A stretch of 64,000 nt of DNA from Anoxybacillus tengchongensis (lineage in GTDB: Bacteria > Bacillota > Bacilli > Bacillales > Anoxybacillaceae). This document shows positions 7,131-15,745 of this stretch, one piece after another. Each line of letters opens with the position of its first letter. Position 1 is the first letter of the stretch. Made by a program: the position numbers and the translations under genes. The notes under the pieces are model-generated. The model was not told the origin of the DNA, made no database searches, and saw only the letters and a program-made list of their open reading frames with translations. The DNA is taken from NCBI RefSeq assembly GCF_014201585.1, contig NZ_JACHES010000004.1, positions 1 to 64,000 of the forward strand. The letters run 5' to 3'.

Positions 7131-9591
7131 TTTTGATTAGCTGTCCGCGCGTGACGCCAAGTTGATTAATGGCTTTTAGTGTACGCCATACGCTTGTACC
7201 GCTTCGTTTGCCCTCAAGTGCTTCACGATATAAACTGACGACTTCTTCTACTTTTTTCGGCGACTCTTCCAAAAACTCAATACGATATGAACGGACACCG
7301 AGCGATAAAAAGTTCGGAATGTATTCGGCACCAGATTGCTCGATCGCATTGTACACCGTATTGCGACAGCCGATATCGACACGAACAGGATGAAGCATAC
7401 CGATACGATCTCGCAAGGAGACACGATGTTTTTCACATGGTCGCCCACAGTTTGTAAAATCGGTTCCTTCACTTAAAAATGTACAATATACACAATGCTC
7501 AGTATGAAACATCGGCAAATGCTGATGAATGACAATTTCAATATGTTCGGTTGGTGCTGCTTCAAGTAAATCAATCATTTGTTGAATGTTTAAATCGTAT
7601 GAAGGTGTAATCCGATCAAGTCCTCGGGATAAAAATAATTGTGCAGACAGATGGTTTGAAATATTAAGTGAAAAATCACCAATTAACGTTTGCTCAACTG
7701 ATTGACTCGTATAATATTGTACAGCTCCCAAACTACGCACTAAAATGGCATCTGGCTCGGCTTTTAAAATTCCTCTCAAAATTCCGTTTTCTCCAGGCAT
7801 ATGAATGCGTGGAGTGGCTAAAGCAATTGGCTTATTTGCAGTTCGGGCGATCCGGACAGCCTTTGGATAATCGGTTGTAAATTCGAAATCAGCATACACC
7901 ATTTCAACATCTGTATCACATACCGCTTCGACTTGTCCAAGCGTACGGCAAAGCGCCATTAAAGAAGGGGTCTTTGCTTGTTGTTTTTGCCGATAAGGAG
8001 ATGTTAAATCAATCGGTTGTTTGCTGTATAATCGCGGCCGTTGTCTTTGTTCAATGAGTTGTTCAACAGCTTGTCTTCTTATTCGGTTTAATTCTTTAAC
8101 AGGAACAATCACATCACCTGTGATATACATATGAACATCTTTTAGTTCAAAAATTGTTCCGCCTAATCTCCCGAATTGTTCTTTTATAAATTCTAGTGTT
8201 AACGGTCGTTTTTGAGCAATATCTAACAACTGCTCAGATTGAACAGTTACTTCATTTCCTGTCGTTTCATCGTACCATGTCGAAATGAGCGGTTCCCCTG
8301 CTTCACCATACACACGCACAGTTAGCGGAAACAGCCGATATGGTCGCTCGGTTTCAAACGTTTTACGCAAGCGACGTTCAAGTTCTTGATCGCTCGTTTT
8401 CCAAATGCGATCTCCGACATGTATACGTGTTAAATTGATGTCATGTCGGCCAGGGATAATTTCAACGACACCTTTTTCGACTTCACCCTCGACTTTTTTT
8501 CCGTGTTTTCGTAAGTCATACACGCGACCGCCTTCTTCTTTTTCTTCTGGGCGTCCTGCATCAAATACAATTCCGTCTCCACGTTTTAGCGGAGCTTGCA
8601 ACTCACATAAAACACCATCTTTTAATACTTTTTTGACCGTTCCAAGAAATACGCCACGACTCTTTGGGAACGTTCCATCAACAAGCTGTTTATTGTTCGT
8701 TCCTTTTAAAAATCCATGTGTAAATCCACGACTAAAACTTTGCTGAAGTTCGCGTATCTCTTCTTTCGAAGGGGTATAATGCCGCCCCGCTAAATATTCA
8801 TCAATCGCTTTACGATATTTACTAACAACATTAGCTACATATTCTGGTGATTTTAATCGACCTTCAATTTTAAATGTGCTAACTCCCGCCTCAATAAGCT
8901 CTGGAACGAGATCAAGAGCAGCTAAATCTTTCGGTGAAAGTAAATAAGCAACGTTCCCCATTTCTTTTTGTTCACCGTCAACGATTAAATCGTATGGCAG
9001 ACGGCAGGCTTGAGCGCACTCACCACGATTGGCAGAACGCCCTCCCCACATTTCTGATGTTAAACATTGTCCGGAATATGATACACAAAGCGCCCCGTGA
9101 ACGAACACTTCCAACGGTACATTCGTTTTCTCGGCAATTTTTTGAATGTGTGTTAAATTATTTTCCCGACCGAGTACCATGACTTCTAAATGATACGGCT
9201 TTAAAAATTCAACCGCTTCTGGAGATGTGATGGTCATTTGTGTCGATCCGTGAATCGGAAAATCAGGTGACATATCACGAATGAGTTGAACAAGTCCTAA
9301 ATCTTGTACGATGAGCGCATCTACCCCTGCATCTATACATGCTTCAACTAACTGCTTTGCTTCTTCTAGTTCATTTTCAAAAACTAAAATATTAAAAGTG
9401 ACATATCCGCGAACATTGTATTTATGCAAATAAGCCATGACATCCTTTAATTCTTCCATGCGAAAATTTTTTGCCCGTACACGCGCATTATATTTATCGA
9501 CACCAAAATAAACGGCATCTGCACCGTTTGCGACGGCGGCACGAAGACAATCCCAATCTCCGGCTGGTGCTAATAGTTCAATTCGTCTCAC
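7126..9591 (-). CDS. U32 family protein (RlhA-like, rRNA modification)
   Basis: 821-aa peptidase-U32 family protein. The family hallmark IEGRLKSPEYVANV lies near residues 243-256, after a Cys-rich segment (GQCLTSEMW ... RGECAQACR) and a LAPAGDWDCL N-terminus. A long C-terminal region follows, with further Cys (EHCVYCTFL, NCGRPCEKH). Despite the family name, the studied E. coli relative RlhA (YdcP) is needed for 5-hydroxycytidine at C2501 of 23S rRNA, with Cys residues thought to support iron-sulfur chemistry. That role is a family-based guess here. Start is GTG at 9591 with GAGAGG upstream. No operon partner. Confidence 0.85.
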   Translation of the reverse strand: MRRIELLAPAGDWDCLRAAVANGADAVYFGVDKYNARVRAKNFRMEELKDVMAYLHKYNVRGYVTFNILVFENELEEAKQLVEACIDAGVDALIVQDLGLVQLIRDMSPDFPIHGSTQMTITSPEAVEFLKPYHLEVMVLGRENNLTHIQKIAEKTNVPLEVFVHGALCVSYSGQCLTSEMWGGRSANRGECAQACRLPYDLIVDGEQKEMGNVAYLLSPKDLAALDLVPELIEAGVSTFKIEGRLKSPEYVANVVSKYRKAIDEYLAGRHYTPSKEEIRELQQSFSRGFTHGFLKGTNNKQLVDGTFPKSRGVFLGTVKKVLKDGVLCELQAPLKRGDGIVFDAGRPEEKEEGGRVYDLRKHGKKVEGEVEKGVVEIIPGRHDINLTRIHVGDRIWKTSDQELERRLRKTFETERPYRLFPLTVRVYGEAGEPLISTWYDETTGNEVTVQSEQLLDIAQKRPLTLEFIKEQFGRLGGTIFELKDVHMYITGDVIVPVKELNRIRRQAVEQLIEQRQRPRLYSKQPIDLTSPYRQKQQAKTPSLMALCRTLGQVEAVCDTDVEMVYADFEFTTDYPKAVRIARTANKPIALATPRIHMPGENGILRGILKAEPDAILVRSLGAVQYYTSQSVEQTLIGDFSLNISNHLSAQLFLSRGLDRITPSYDLNIQQMIDLLEAAPTEHIEIVIHQHLPMFHTEHCVYCTFLSEGTDFTNCGRPCEKHRVSLRDRIGMLHPVRVDIGCRNTVYNAIEQSGAEYIPNFLSLGVRSYRIEFLEESPKKVEEVVSLYREALEGKRSGTSVWRTLKAINQLGVTRGQLIKK

Positions 9592-9665
9592 AGCTAGTCA
9601 ACCTCTCTATTTTTTATCATGAACAACAATATATTACCGAATATATCCCCTATTTGCCAACAAAG

Positions 9666-9692
9666 AAAAAGACCTGAATACACAGGCCTTTT
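9666..9692 (-). terminator. Terminator of the YtrA-type ABC operon
   Basis: Minus-strand stem AAAAGGCCTG / CAGGTCTTTT (one G-U pair) followed by T-rich sequence. Confidence 0.7.
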
Positions 9693-11607
9693 AATCAACA
9701 AATGGGGGGACGAGATGTTTGGAAAATGACTGTATGTCAATATGACCATTTTTATAGTAAATACCTACAATATAATCCCCTCCTCCTCCACCAGCCATTT
9801 GTAAACATTGTTCAATTTTCTTTTTATCATGAACGATTATTTTTTCTTTTTCACGCTCAATCATTTCTGGTGTCCAATCATATATCGGGACTTGTTTTAT
9901 ATTTCTTATAATTTTCACTTCCGCGATATCATTAGCTGTTACTCTCGCTTGTTGCAATAAACCGCGATTTTGTAGCCACTGTTCAATAAGATGGTACGAT
10001 TTTTTCCATTCAACGCTATCCTCGCGGTATTTTTCATATACTATGCTAATCGTTCCCCAACTTCGATACCCTATTATTTCCCCATCAAACGTTTCATTTA
10101 AAAGTTGTTGCTGTAAGATCGTTAAAAACGATTCAATGTCTGCACGATCTTGTAACCGAACGAATTTATCTTCTGAACCAATTTTGATTTGTAAAACATT
10201 TTTAAAATGATTTGTGCGCAAAATTGGATAATGATTTTTTTTGAATTCAAGTGAATTAAAAATTGGCGCGTAAAATTGATTGTATATATTTAATGGAACG
10301 GTATATTGTCGAACGATTCGGTCTCCATTTTTTAAGTCGTAACCAATCACAACGTGACGTATATCGTTTTCTGTATCTGTATATGTTCGTTGCTCAATAA
10401 GTTGTTGATGAAATAAATAAATGTGTTCAATATTTTCTTTTTCGTAAAAAAATGCGTTTTCCTCACTTTCCGTATCATTTTCGAAATAGTATATATGGTC
10501 GCCAAAGTAGGCACGCTTCACTTCATCGAGTGAAGGTTGGCGTGACTCGTAACCAAATAGATCGGACGTAAACATCAAGCCGACAACAATGATAAAAATC
10601 GTATATCCAACATATTCTTTCCAACCTGTGAATACACGCCATGTTTTTTCTAAAATCATACGGGCAATAACATAACCTAACAATGAAGAAAATACGTAGC
10701 CAAAGATGATCCATCCCATCCGTTGTTGCATTTCACCAAAATAAGCTCCACCGACAAGCATGACACAAAATGTAAAACCGTATGTAAACACTGGGCGGAG
10801 CGGGCGAAAGGCAATTGCATCTGTCGCTGTTTCCACATGACGTTTTTTGTATAGCCACAAACTTAATACATAAAATATAAAAGTGAGAACAATATATATG
10901 AATATTTCAAGCGGTTGGATTCGTCTTGTTTCCCAGTTTAAAGATCGGATAAAAGGCACAATCTCGTTCATGCTATAGGATAAATAATATTCATATGCAA
11001 AACCGTATAAAAAATATTTCAAATTAAACATAAGTAAAATGAATATGCCTGCTGGGAAGAAAAAGAGAACGTAAGCAAACACACCTTGTAACACGGACAT
11101 ACCTGTAAGCATTCCAACAAATACAGCCCCAGAAAATAACAATATGTTCATTGCTACTGTACCTGCAAACCAAATGGCTACATGTTTAAATGAATACAAC
11201 GAAATAGGGAGAAACGGCTTTATTAGTATTAAACATCCCGCCATTATTGCAATGGGTACGATAAGAACGACCATCCCAACAATGATATGCTGAAAAAAAA
11301 GCGCTTCCCGCTTGAGTGGCAGACTATGCATGTAATCTACAGACAATTTCACTTGCATATAACGAAATAAAAAAATAGCGAGCAAAATTGGAAGTGTAAA
11401 CATAAGAGGAAACTGAATTATGCTTCCGATATCAAATATGCGGCCGGTTTGATGGTACATAAGCCAATTTTTATTTTCAGCCATCATAAAAATATGAATA
11501 GGCAATGCAAAAAGAAGGCCAACGAAATAAACAAGTGCCACCCATCCAACGTTACGAACAATTTGATTGAAAATTCCACGATTAAACAAGAATGTTTTCA
11601 ATGTCAT
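9691..11607 (-). CDS. Large ABC transporter permease, YtrC/D-like
   Basis: 638-aa membrane protein. Residues 1-350 hold about ten hydrophobic helices in two groups; the last 270 residues are hydrophilic and rich in acidic and aromatic residues, probably an extracytoplasmic domain. Size and operon position match long permeases of GntR (YtrA)-controlled ABC systems, which respond to cell-wall antibiotics in B. subtilis. The first 26 bp overlap the ATPase gene, so the two are co-translated. It seems to cover in one chain what YtrC and YtrD do separately, an inference from size. Substrate unknown. Confidence 0.75.
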   Translation of the reverse strand: MTLKTFLFNRGIFNQIVRNVGWVALVYFVGLLFALPIHIFMMAENKNWLMYHQTGRIFDIGSIIQFPLMFTLPILLAIFLFRYMQVKLSVDYMHSLPLKREALFFQHIIVGMVVLIVPIAIMAGCLILIKPFLPISLYSFKHVAIWFAGTVAMNILLFSGAVFVGMLTGMSVLQGVFAYVLFFFPAGIFILLMFNLKYFLYGFAYEYYLSYSMNEIVPFIRSLNWETRRIQPLEIFIYIVLTFIFYVLSLWLYKKRHVETATDAIAFRPLRPVFTYGFTFCVMLVGGAYFGEMQQRMGWIIFGYVFSSLLGYVIARMILEKTWRVFTGWKEYVGYTIFIIVVGLMFTSDLFGYESRQPSLDEVKRAYFGDHIYYFENDTESEENAFFYEKENIEHIYLFHQQLIEQRTYTDTENDIRHVVIGYDLKNGDRIVRQYTVPLNIYNQFYAPIFNSLEFKKNHYPILRTNHFKNVLQIKIGSEDKFVRLQDRADIESFLTILQQQLLNETFDGEIIGYRSWGTISIVYEKYREDSVEWKKSYHLIEQWLQNRGLLQQARVTANDIAEVKIIRNIKQVPIYDWTPEMIEREKEKIIVHDKKKIEQCLQMAGGGGGDYIVGIYYKNGHIDIQSFSKHLVPPFVD

Positions 11608-12481
11608 ACCCTTTTTCCCCCATTTCGTAAATAAAAATTTCTTCTAATGTTAGCGGCAATAAGTCAAATAAAATTGGCTCATGTTTTTGAATATGTGCAA
11701 TGATTTGTTCCTCTTTTCCTCGGACGATACAAAGTAAGACGCTACCGCGATATTCTTGATAAACAACATCCATCTGTTTAAGGAAAGAAGAGGGAGTTTG
11801 CCCGTGAAACGCCACTTGTACTTTATGAATGTTTGTTTTCAAGTTATCTAGTTCTTTTTCAATAATGATTGAGCCATTATGCAAAATGCCAATACGGTCA
11901 CATAAATCTTCTACTTCAAATAAGTTGTGTGAGGAAATAACAACGGTCATTTCTCGTTCTGCTACGTCTTGAAATAAAATGTTCTTCACTTTTTGCCTCA
12001 TCACAGCATCTAGCCCGTCAAGAGGCTCATCTAAAATAAGCACATCAGGCATTGCTGAAAATGTTAACCAAAATGCGACTTGGCGTTGCATCCCTTTGGA
12101 CATCCGATGTATTTTTTGATTCATGTTAATTGGAAATAGCTCTTGCATTTTGTAAAAACGTTCTTCGTTCCATTTCGGATATATATGACGATAAAAATCG
12201 GCCATTTGTCGGATAGTGGTGTTTGGAAAAAAATAAAGTGTATCAGGTAAAAAGATCATTCGCTCTTTTTGTTTAATGTTTTCAAAAATCGGTTCACCAT
12301 CAATAGTAATCGTTCCTTTGTTTTGTTTATAAATCCCTGCCATCATCTTCATAAGAGTTGTTTTTCCGGCACCATTTGATCCAAGTAACCCATAAATTGA
12401 TCCTTTTGGAACGAAAAATGTTACATCTTTAATCGCCTCGAACTCTCCAAATCGTTTGCTTACATCATGAATTTGAATCAT
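11582..12481 (-). CDS. ABC transporter ATPase, YtrB-like
   Basis: 299-aa ATPase. Walker A GSNGAGKTT, a signature diverging to MSKGMQRQVAFW, Walker B VLILDEPLDGLD and SSHNL switch are all present. The DEPLDGLD sequence is typical of YtrB-type ATPases. ATG 12481 follows GAGGAGAGGAAG and overlaps the regulator gene by 17 bp. Works with the adjacent 638-aa permease; likely bacilysin/cell-wall-stress-type transport, which is not shown by the sequence. Confidence 0.88.
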   Translation of the reverse strand: MIQIHDVSKRFGEFEAIKDVTFFVPKGSIYGLLGSNGAGKTTLMKMMAGIYKQNKGTITIDGEPIFENIKQKERMIFLPDTLYFFPNTTIRQMADFYRHIYPKWNEERFYKMQELFPINMNQKIHRMSKGMQRQVAFWLTFSAMPDVLILDEPLDGLDAVMRQKVKNILFQDVAEREMTVVISSHNLFEVEDLCDRIGILHNGSIIIEKELDNLKTNIHKVQVAFHGQTPSSFLKQMDVVYQEYRGSVLLCIVRGKEEQIIAHIQKHEPILFDLLPLTLEEIFIYEMGEKGYDIENILV

Positions 12482-12863
12482 CTTCCTCTCCTCCTCGTAT
12501 CGCACGTTCTGCGCGTTCAACAATCGAAAAGATTTGCTCCTTTTTTATCCCGATATAAAATGCTTCCTGACATAGTTTAAGTATATTTTCCTCTAGTTGT
12601 TTGACTTTTTCATCGTAAATAGCCTCTTTTTTGTTGGCGACGAAATTTCCTTTGCCCGGAATAGAGTAAATATACCCTTCTCTTTCTAACTCTCGATATG
12701 CCTTTTGAATGGTATTTGGATTAATGGTTAACTGTTTAGCGAGCAAACGAACAGATGGAAGTTGCTCATTCGGTTTCAGCACATCGTGAATAATCATTTC
12801 CTTCATTTTTTCGATCAGTTGTTCATAAATCGGTTTTCGGCTCCGCAAATCAAGATCAAACAT
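12465..12863 (-). CDS. GntR-family regulator, YtrA subfamily
   Basis: 132-aa repressor. An N-terminal winged helix (RKPIYEQLIEKMKEMI ... LPSVRLLAKQL ... NTIQKAYRELEREGYI) is followed by a short helical tail of about 50 residues, the YtrA subfamily layout. Genes of this type usually repress their own ABC operon. Here it is first in the operon, and a palindrome lies over its promoter (12904-12922), which supports autorepression. ATG 12863 follows AAAGGGGGGACGAT. Confidence 0.9.
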   Translation of the reverse strand: MFDLDLRSRKPIYEQLIEKMKEMIIHDVLKPNEQLPSVRLLAKQLTINPNTIQKAYRELEREGYIYSIPGKGNFVANKKEAIYDEKVKQLEENILKLCQEAFYIGIKKEQIFSIVERAERAIRGGEEDDSNS

Positions 12864-12903
12864 ATCGTCCCCCCTTTCCTTTTCTGTACTAACTGTAATA
12901 ACT

Positions 12904-12934
12904 GTATTATATTAAATAATACGGTTGTTGTAAA
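12904..12934 (-). promoter_or_regulatory. Promoter and putative operator of the YtrA-type operon
   Basis: -35 TTTACA (12929-12934), 17-bp spacer and -10 TATAAT (12906-12911) on the minus strand. A perfect inverted repeat GTATTAT-ATTAA-ATAATAC (12904-12922) covers the -10 box and is the likely binding site of the GntR protein. Confidence 0.65.
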
Positions 12935-12963
12935 TAGTCATAAATATTTGTTAAAATTGAATA

Positions 12964-12997
12964 AAGCACTCGGCTCAAAAGAACAGACCGAGTGCTT
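12964..12997 (-). terminator. Inverted repeat after the 200-aa gene
   Basis: Ten-bp stem AAGCACTCGG / CCGAGTGCTT just after the stop codon; the following T-run is weak (TTATTCAATTTT). Confidence 0.6.
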
Positions 12998-13001
12998 CTA
13001 A

Positions 13002-13604
13002 CTAGAATGACTTTAAATTAAATTTTTTCATTAATTCCTCTTTAAATTTATAATTCTTTGCTTCTTGAGGCACGCCAACTTTTTCGCCATCATTACCAGG
13101 AATATCAATGTTGTGTTTACCCTCATTGACACCAGAAATTACATACAGATCATCGTATTTCAAATCAGGCACAAGAAGCAGCATGTAGCTATGGTTTTTA
13201 TCCATGTTTCGGTAGTTATTAATTGAAAATTTAGTCTTTCCAGGCATAATACCATTATCGTAAACGTAGCTTGGTTCAGCTACCTTGATAATATCCCCAG
13301 CTTTATAATCGTGAGTAGTTCTATTTTCAAGGACCTTATTTATTTTAAACTGAGTAATTGTATACGCATCTACTGTAAACCCTCTCTCATCGAATGTTAC
13401 GAAGTTCTCACTTTCAATTGGTTTTCCAGTAACAACAAGTTGAGAAAAGGTAATCATTTCATCTACTGTGTTAAAGGATACTTGTTTAGCATCAATAGTT
13501 GATAAACTTACTTTTTTATCAGCCGACATATACCATAGACTTGAGCCGAGAGAAATAAAACCTAACAGTGCTATTGAAACAATGATAATCTTATTTTTTT
13601 TCAT
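13002..13604 (-). CDS. Membrane-anchored extracytoplasmic protein, function unknown
   Basis: 200 aa: a basic start (MKKNKI) and one hydrophobic helix (about 5-24), then a soluble domain with no Cys. It contains an EMITFSQLVVTGKP segment and a KAGDIIKVAEPSYV segment. I do not recognise a named family. ATG 13604 is chosen because AAGGAGATATTACGAAT precedes it. It starts 24 bp after the broken metalloprotease gene and was probably co-transcribed with it, so it may be a partner, inhibitor or immunity-like protein; that is inference. Confidence 0.7.
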   Translation of the reverse strand: MKKNKIIIVSIALLGFISLGSSLWYMSADKKVSLSTIDAKQVSFNTVDEMITFSQLVVTGKPIESENFVTFDERGFTVDAYTITQFKINKVLENRTTHDYKAGDIIKVAEPSYVYDNGIMPGKTKFSINNYRNMDKNHSYMLLLVPDLKYDDLYVISGVNEGKHNIDIPGNDGEKVGVPQEAKNYKFKEELMKKFNLKSF

Positions 13605-13628
13605 ATTCGTAATATCTCCTTTCATCTA

Positions 13629-14201
13629 TTAATTTCCCCATTTTTGTTTTAGATGGTCTTTATCCGTCTGTTGAGGGGATCCGTATGTTGTTAGTTCATA
13701 CTCCTTCATTACAGAGGCACCTGAATTGTCATTATGTCTCAAGCTTAGTGCGTGTCCAAATTCGTGAATAATAACGTCAGTTGATTCAGCAGAAGTTAGT
13801 GTGTTCATTTGAGGTGTATTGAGTCGAATTCTTGAACGATCCCTTGCATCCTCCGGATTTACTTGACGCCATCCGAAAAAGCCATACGTCCAATAATCTG
13901 CGGTAGCATAAACGGTTGAGCCTGAGATAGTTCCTGCATAAACAACAATGCTATAATATGTAGGCTCAGAAGTGACTTGTGAAATAGCAACCTTTGAAGA
14001 AATGTTATTCCAAGTTGCATATGCGGTGTCTGCACGATTATGGTAACCTGCACTGGAAACACTAGCATCACGCCAATACTTAAGGTTTTGTGCCCCAGTA
14101 TATCCATTAGGATTATAATGATCTTAGTGGGCGTTAACTAAGATGGTTGGTAGTATAAAAGCTAGCGCGAGAATAAGTAATAAAATTCTTTTGACTTTCA
14201 T
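13629..14201 (-). pseudogene. Secreted metzincin-type metalloprotease, interrupted by an in-frame stop
   Basis: Translated in one frame from ATG 14201 (good site GAAAGGAATGAAATT) to TAA 13629, this is a 190-codon protein with one TAA at 14124-14126, codon 26. Codons 1-25 form a signal peptide (MKVKRILLLILALAFILPT ...). The rest has the zinc site HEFGHALSLRH, with Ser where HExxHxxGxxH has Gly, and the Met-turn GASVMKEY of matrixin-like proteases. No start codon lies soon after the stop, so mature enzyme should not be made without readthrough. The frame is otherwise intact, so the mutation is recent, or a sequencing error. Confidence 0.8.
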
Positions 14202-14451
14202 AATTTCATTCCTTTCTATAAAATGTTAATTTCATGGATATCATTCTCCATCGATCCTCTTCATCCCTTTCTTTTTTACAAAAATATTTCGTCACAAGCG
14301 AAGAAGCATAGAATAATGGCGAAATGTTATTCTTGGGAATTCTATACTCATTAAGCACCATTTCATTTCAATGTATATATTTCTGATTTATATCTAACAA
14401 TACGTTGATTGTAGTTTTCAAAAAATTAAAAAGCCGCCCAAAAGGCAGCTT
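14202..14451. other. Intergenic stretch without gene
   Basis: AT-rich spacer between the NosL-type gene and the metzincin pseudogene. Apart from the pseudogene's ribosome site and the terminator at 14426-14453 I see no ORF, clear promoter or repeat. Confidence 0.5.
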
Positions 14452-14453
14452 TT
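14426..14453 (-). terminator. Terminator of the NosL-type gene
   Basis: Minus-strand stem AAAAGCTGCC / GGGCGGCTTTTT with a short T loop and a T-rich tail. Confidence 0.75.
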
Positions 14454-15102
14454 AATTATGGCTATGTCCATCGTTGTTCATATTTCCATCTTGATGATCA
14501 TCTTGTTGCATATTGTCGCTATGACCGTGACCTTGTCCATCATTTTTATTTTGCATCATTTGTTTCTTTTTCATATAACGTTCGTGAGCGACTTTGTCAA
14601 CATCGGCCCATGATACAATCATTGCATTCGATTGTTCATTTATAAATTTGTCAGCATCTTCTTTCTTTGCAAAAAACGCATATCCGTAGTTCATCGGTGT
14701 TTTAATATCTGCTTTCACCACTGTCGCGTTTTGTAATTCAATCCATTCTAATGTATTGTAATCACGTACATATTTTTTTGTAGCTTCACCGTGATCTCGT
14801 TCATAGTTAAATAAACAGCCGATGTCATCAAAAAACAATACGTTACCGTTTTCAGTTGCAGATTTGGCAGTAAATTTTCCAAGCTCATGTTCTTTCGGAT
14901 ATACTTTCATATTACAAAATACGCACATCGTGTTTTCATCTGGCTCAGCCGTTGCTGCTTTCCTAAACACATCTTCTTGTTTTGTTTCTTTGTTTTCTTC
15001 CGTTTGTTTCGTCTCGTTTTGCTTGTCCTCTGCTTGATTGTTGTTGCACCCTGTTAATCCAAAAACAAAGGCTGCAATCAATAAAATAACCCATTTTTTC
15101 AT
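14452..15102 (-). CDS. NosL-family copper-binding lipoprotein
   Basis: 216 aa. Lipobox LTGC puts the lipidated Cys at residue 19, so it is anchored outside the membrane. After a charged linker comes the NosL domain with the Met/Cys motif NTMCVFCNMKVY and FFDDIGCLFNYE; the C-terminus is rich in His, Asp and Met (GHGHSDNM ... DGHSHN), probably metal binding. NosL proteins bind Cu(I) and help mature nitrous-oxide reductase, and related lipoproteins may serve copper supply to oxidases. No nosZ in the window, but a NosF/NosY-like ABC pair lies at its far end. ATG 15102 follows GGGGGATC. Confidence 0.85.
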   Translation of the reverse strand: MKKWVILLIAAFVFGLTGCNNNQAEDKQNETKQTEENKETKQEDVFRKAATAEPDENTMCVFCNMKVYPKEHELGKFTAKSATENGNVLFFDDIGCLFNYERDHGEATKKYVRDYNTLEWIELQNATVVKADIKTPMNYGYAFFAKKEDADKFINEQSNAMIVSWADVDKVAHERYMKKKQMMQNKNDGQGHGHSDNMQQDDHQDGNMNNDGHSHN

Positions 15103-15190
15103 TGTTAAAGATCCCCCTTTTTCGTTCCATCCGTAGTCCAATGTACTACATATTTGTGAAGTTTATTTGAAATGAATGTGTTAAAAATGA

Positions 15191-15216
15191 AAAAAAGCGG
15201 TATTATACCGCTTTTT
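15191..15216 (-). terminator. Terminator of the 67/69-aa gene pair
   Basis: Stem AAAAAGCGGTA / TACCGCTTTTTT with a T-tail on the minus strand; overlaps the last codons of the 69-aa gene. Confidence 0.8.
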
Positions 15217-15412
15217 CTGTAAAATAATGCTTATAATATCCGCCAACTTTGCCACGGTTATCGATAATAAAATAAAAATCATTTGTTTCATTTTTTACTT
15301 CATACTCTTTGCCTGGTGTTAATACGTTATGTACGATGTATTTTTCTGCATTCGTATGGTTGCATACAACTATTTTAATTGTTGGACGCTCATGCCAATT
15401 CAAATGAATCAT
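15203..15412 (-). CDS. Small conserved protein (DUF6501-like)
   Basis: 69-aa soluble, probably beta-rich protein with a run HERPTIKIVVCNHT, then LTPGKEYEVKNE and FIIDNRGKVGGYY. I recall this as a small Bacillaceae family of unknown function (DUF6501); the assignment is from memory. Excellent AAGGAGGAGATC site before ATG 15412. Second gene of a pair, 15 bp after the 67-aa gene. Confidence 0.75.
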   Translation of the reverse strand: MIHLNWHERPTIKIVVCNHTNAEKYIVHNVLTPGKEYEVKNETNDFYFIIDNRGKVGGYYKHYFTEKAV

Positions 15413-15427
15413 CAGCGATCTCCTCCT

Positions 15428-15631
15428 TCAAGAACCTTTATATTTATTTAAAAATTTAGCGAGCTCATGTAGCGCTTGCAATACTGCTAAATGTTTATCG
15501 TTTCCGCTCGCCTGTGCTGTCGCCACATCTTTAAACTTTGCATGTGCTTCGTATGATCCATTCTTTTTGTATACGTCTACTCGCACGGTTCCTCTCGGAT
15601 GCGGAACGATAAAAAATTCCATTCGTTTCAT
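15428..15631 (-). CDS. Small hypothetical protein
   Basis: 67 aa, no membrane segment. A beta-rich first half (MEFFIVPHPRGTVRVDVY) is followed by an alpha-helical second half (HLAVLQALHELAKFL). Not recognised. Real by its ribosome site (GGGGAGAACAAA before ATG 15631), its compact fit with the next gene and normal codon use. Confidence 0.65.
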   Translation of the reverse strand: MKRMEFFIVPHPRGTVRVDVYKKNGSYEAHAKFKDVATAQASGNDKHLAVLQALHELAKFLNKYKGS

Positions 15632-15745
15632 TTTGTTCTCCCCACCTTTAAATCAAGCGTTTATTTAATTTAATAATAGTAGAAAATACGTTAGTTTGAA
15701 AGCATTGTTTTACGTGGAGAGAAAAAAGATAGACGATTCACATTT

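Noticed and set aside
15145-15165. FNR box before the NosL gene
   Set aside because: Only one half of the palindrome (TGTGA) is present; the other half does not match.
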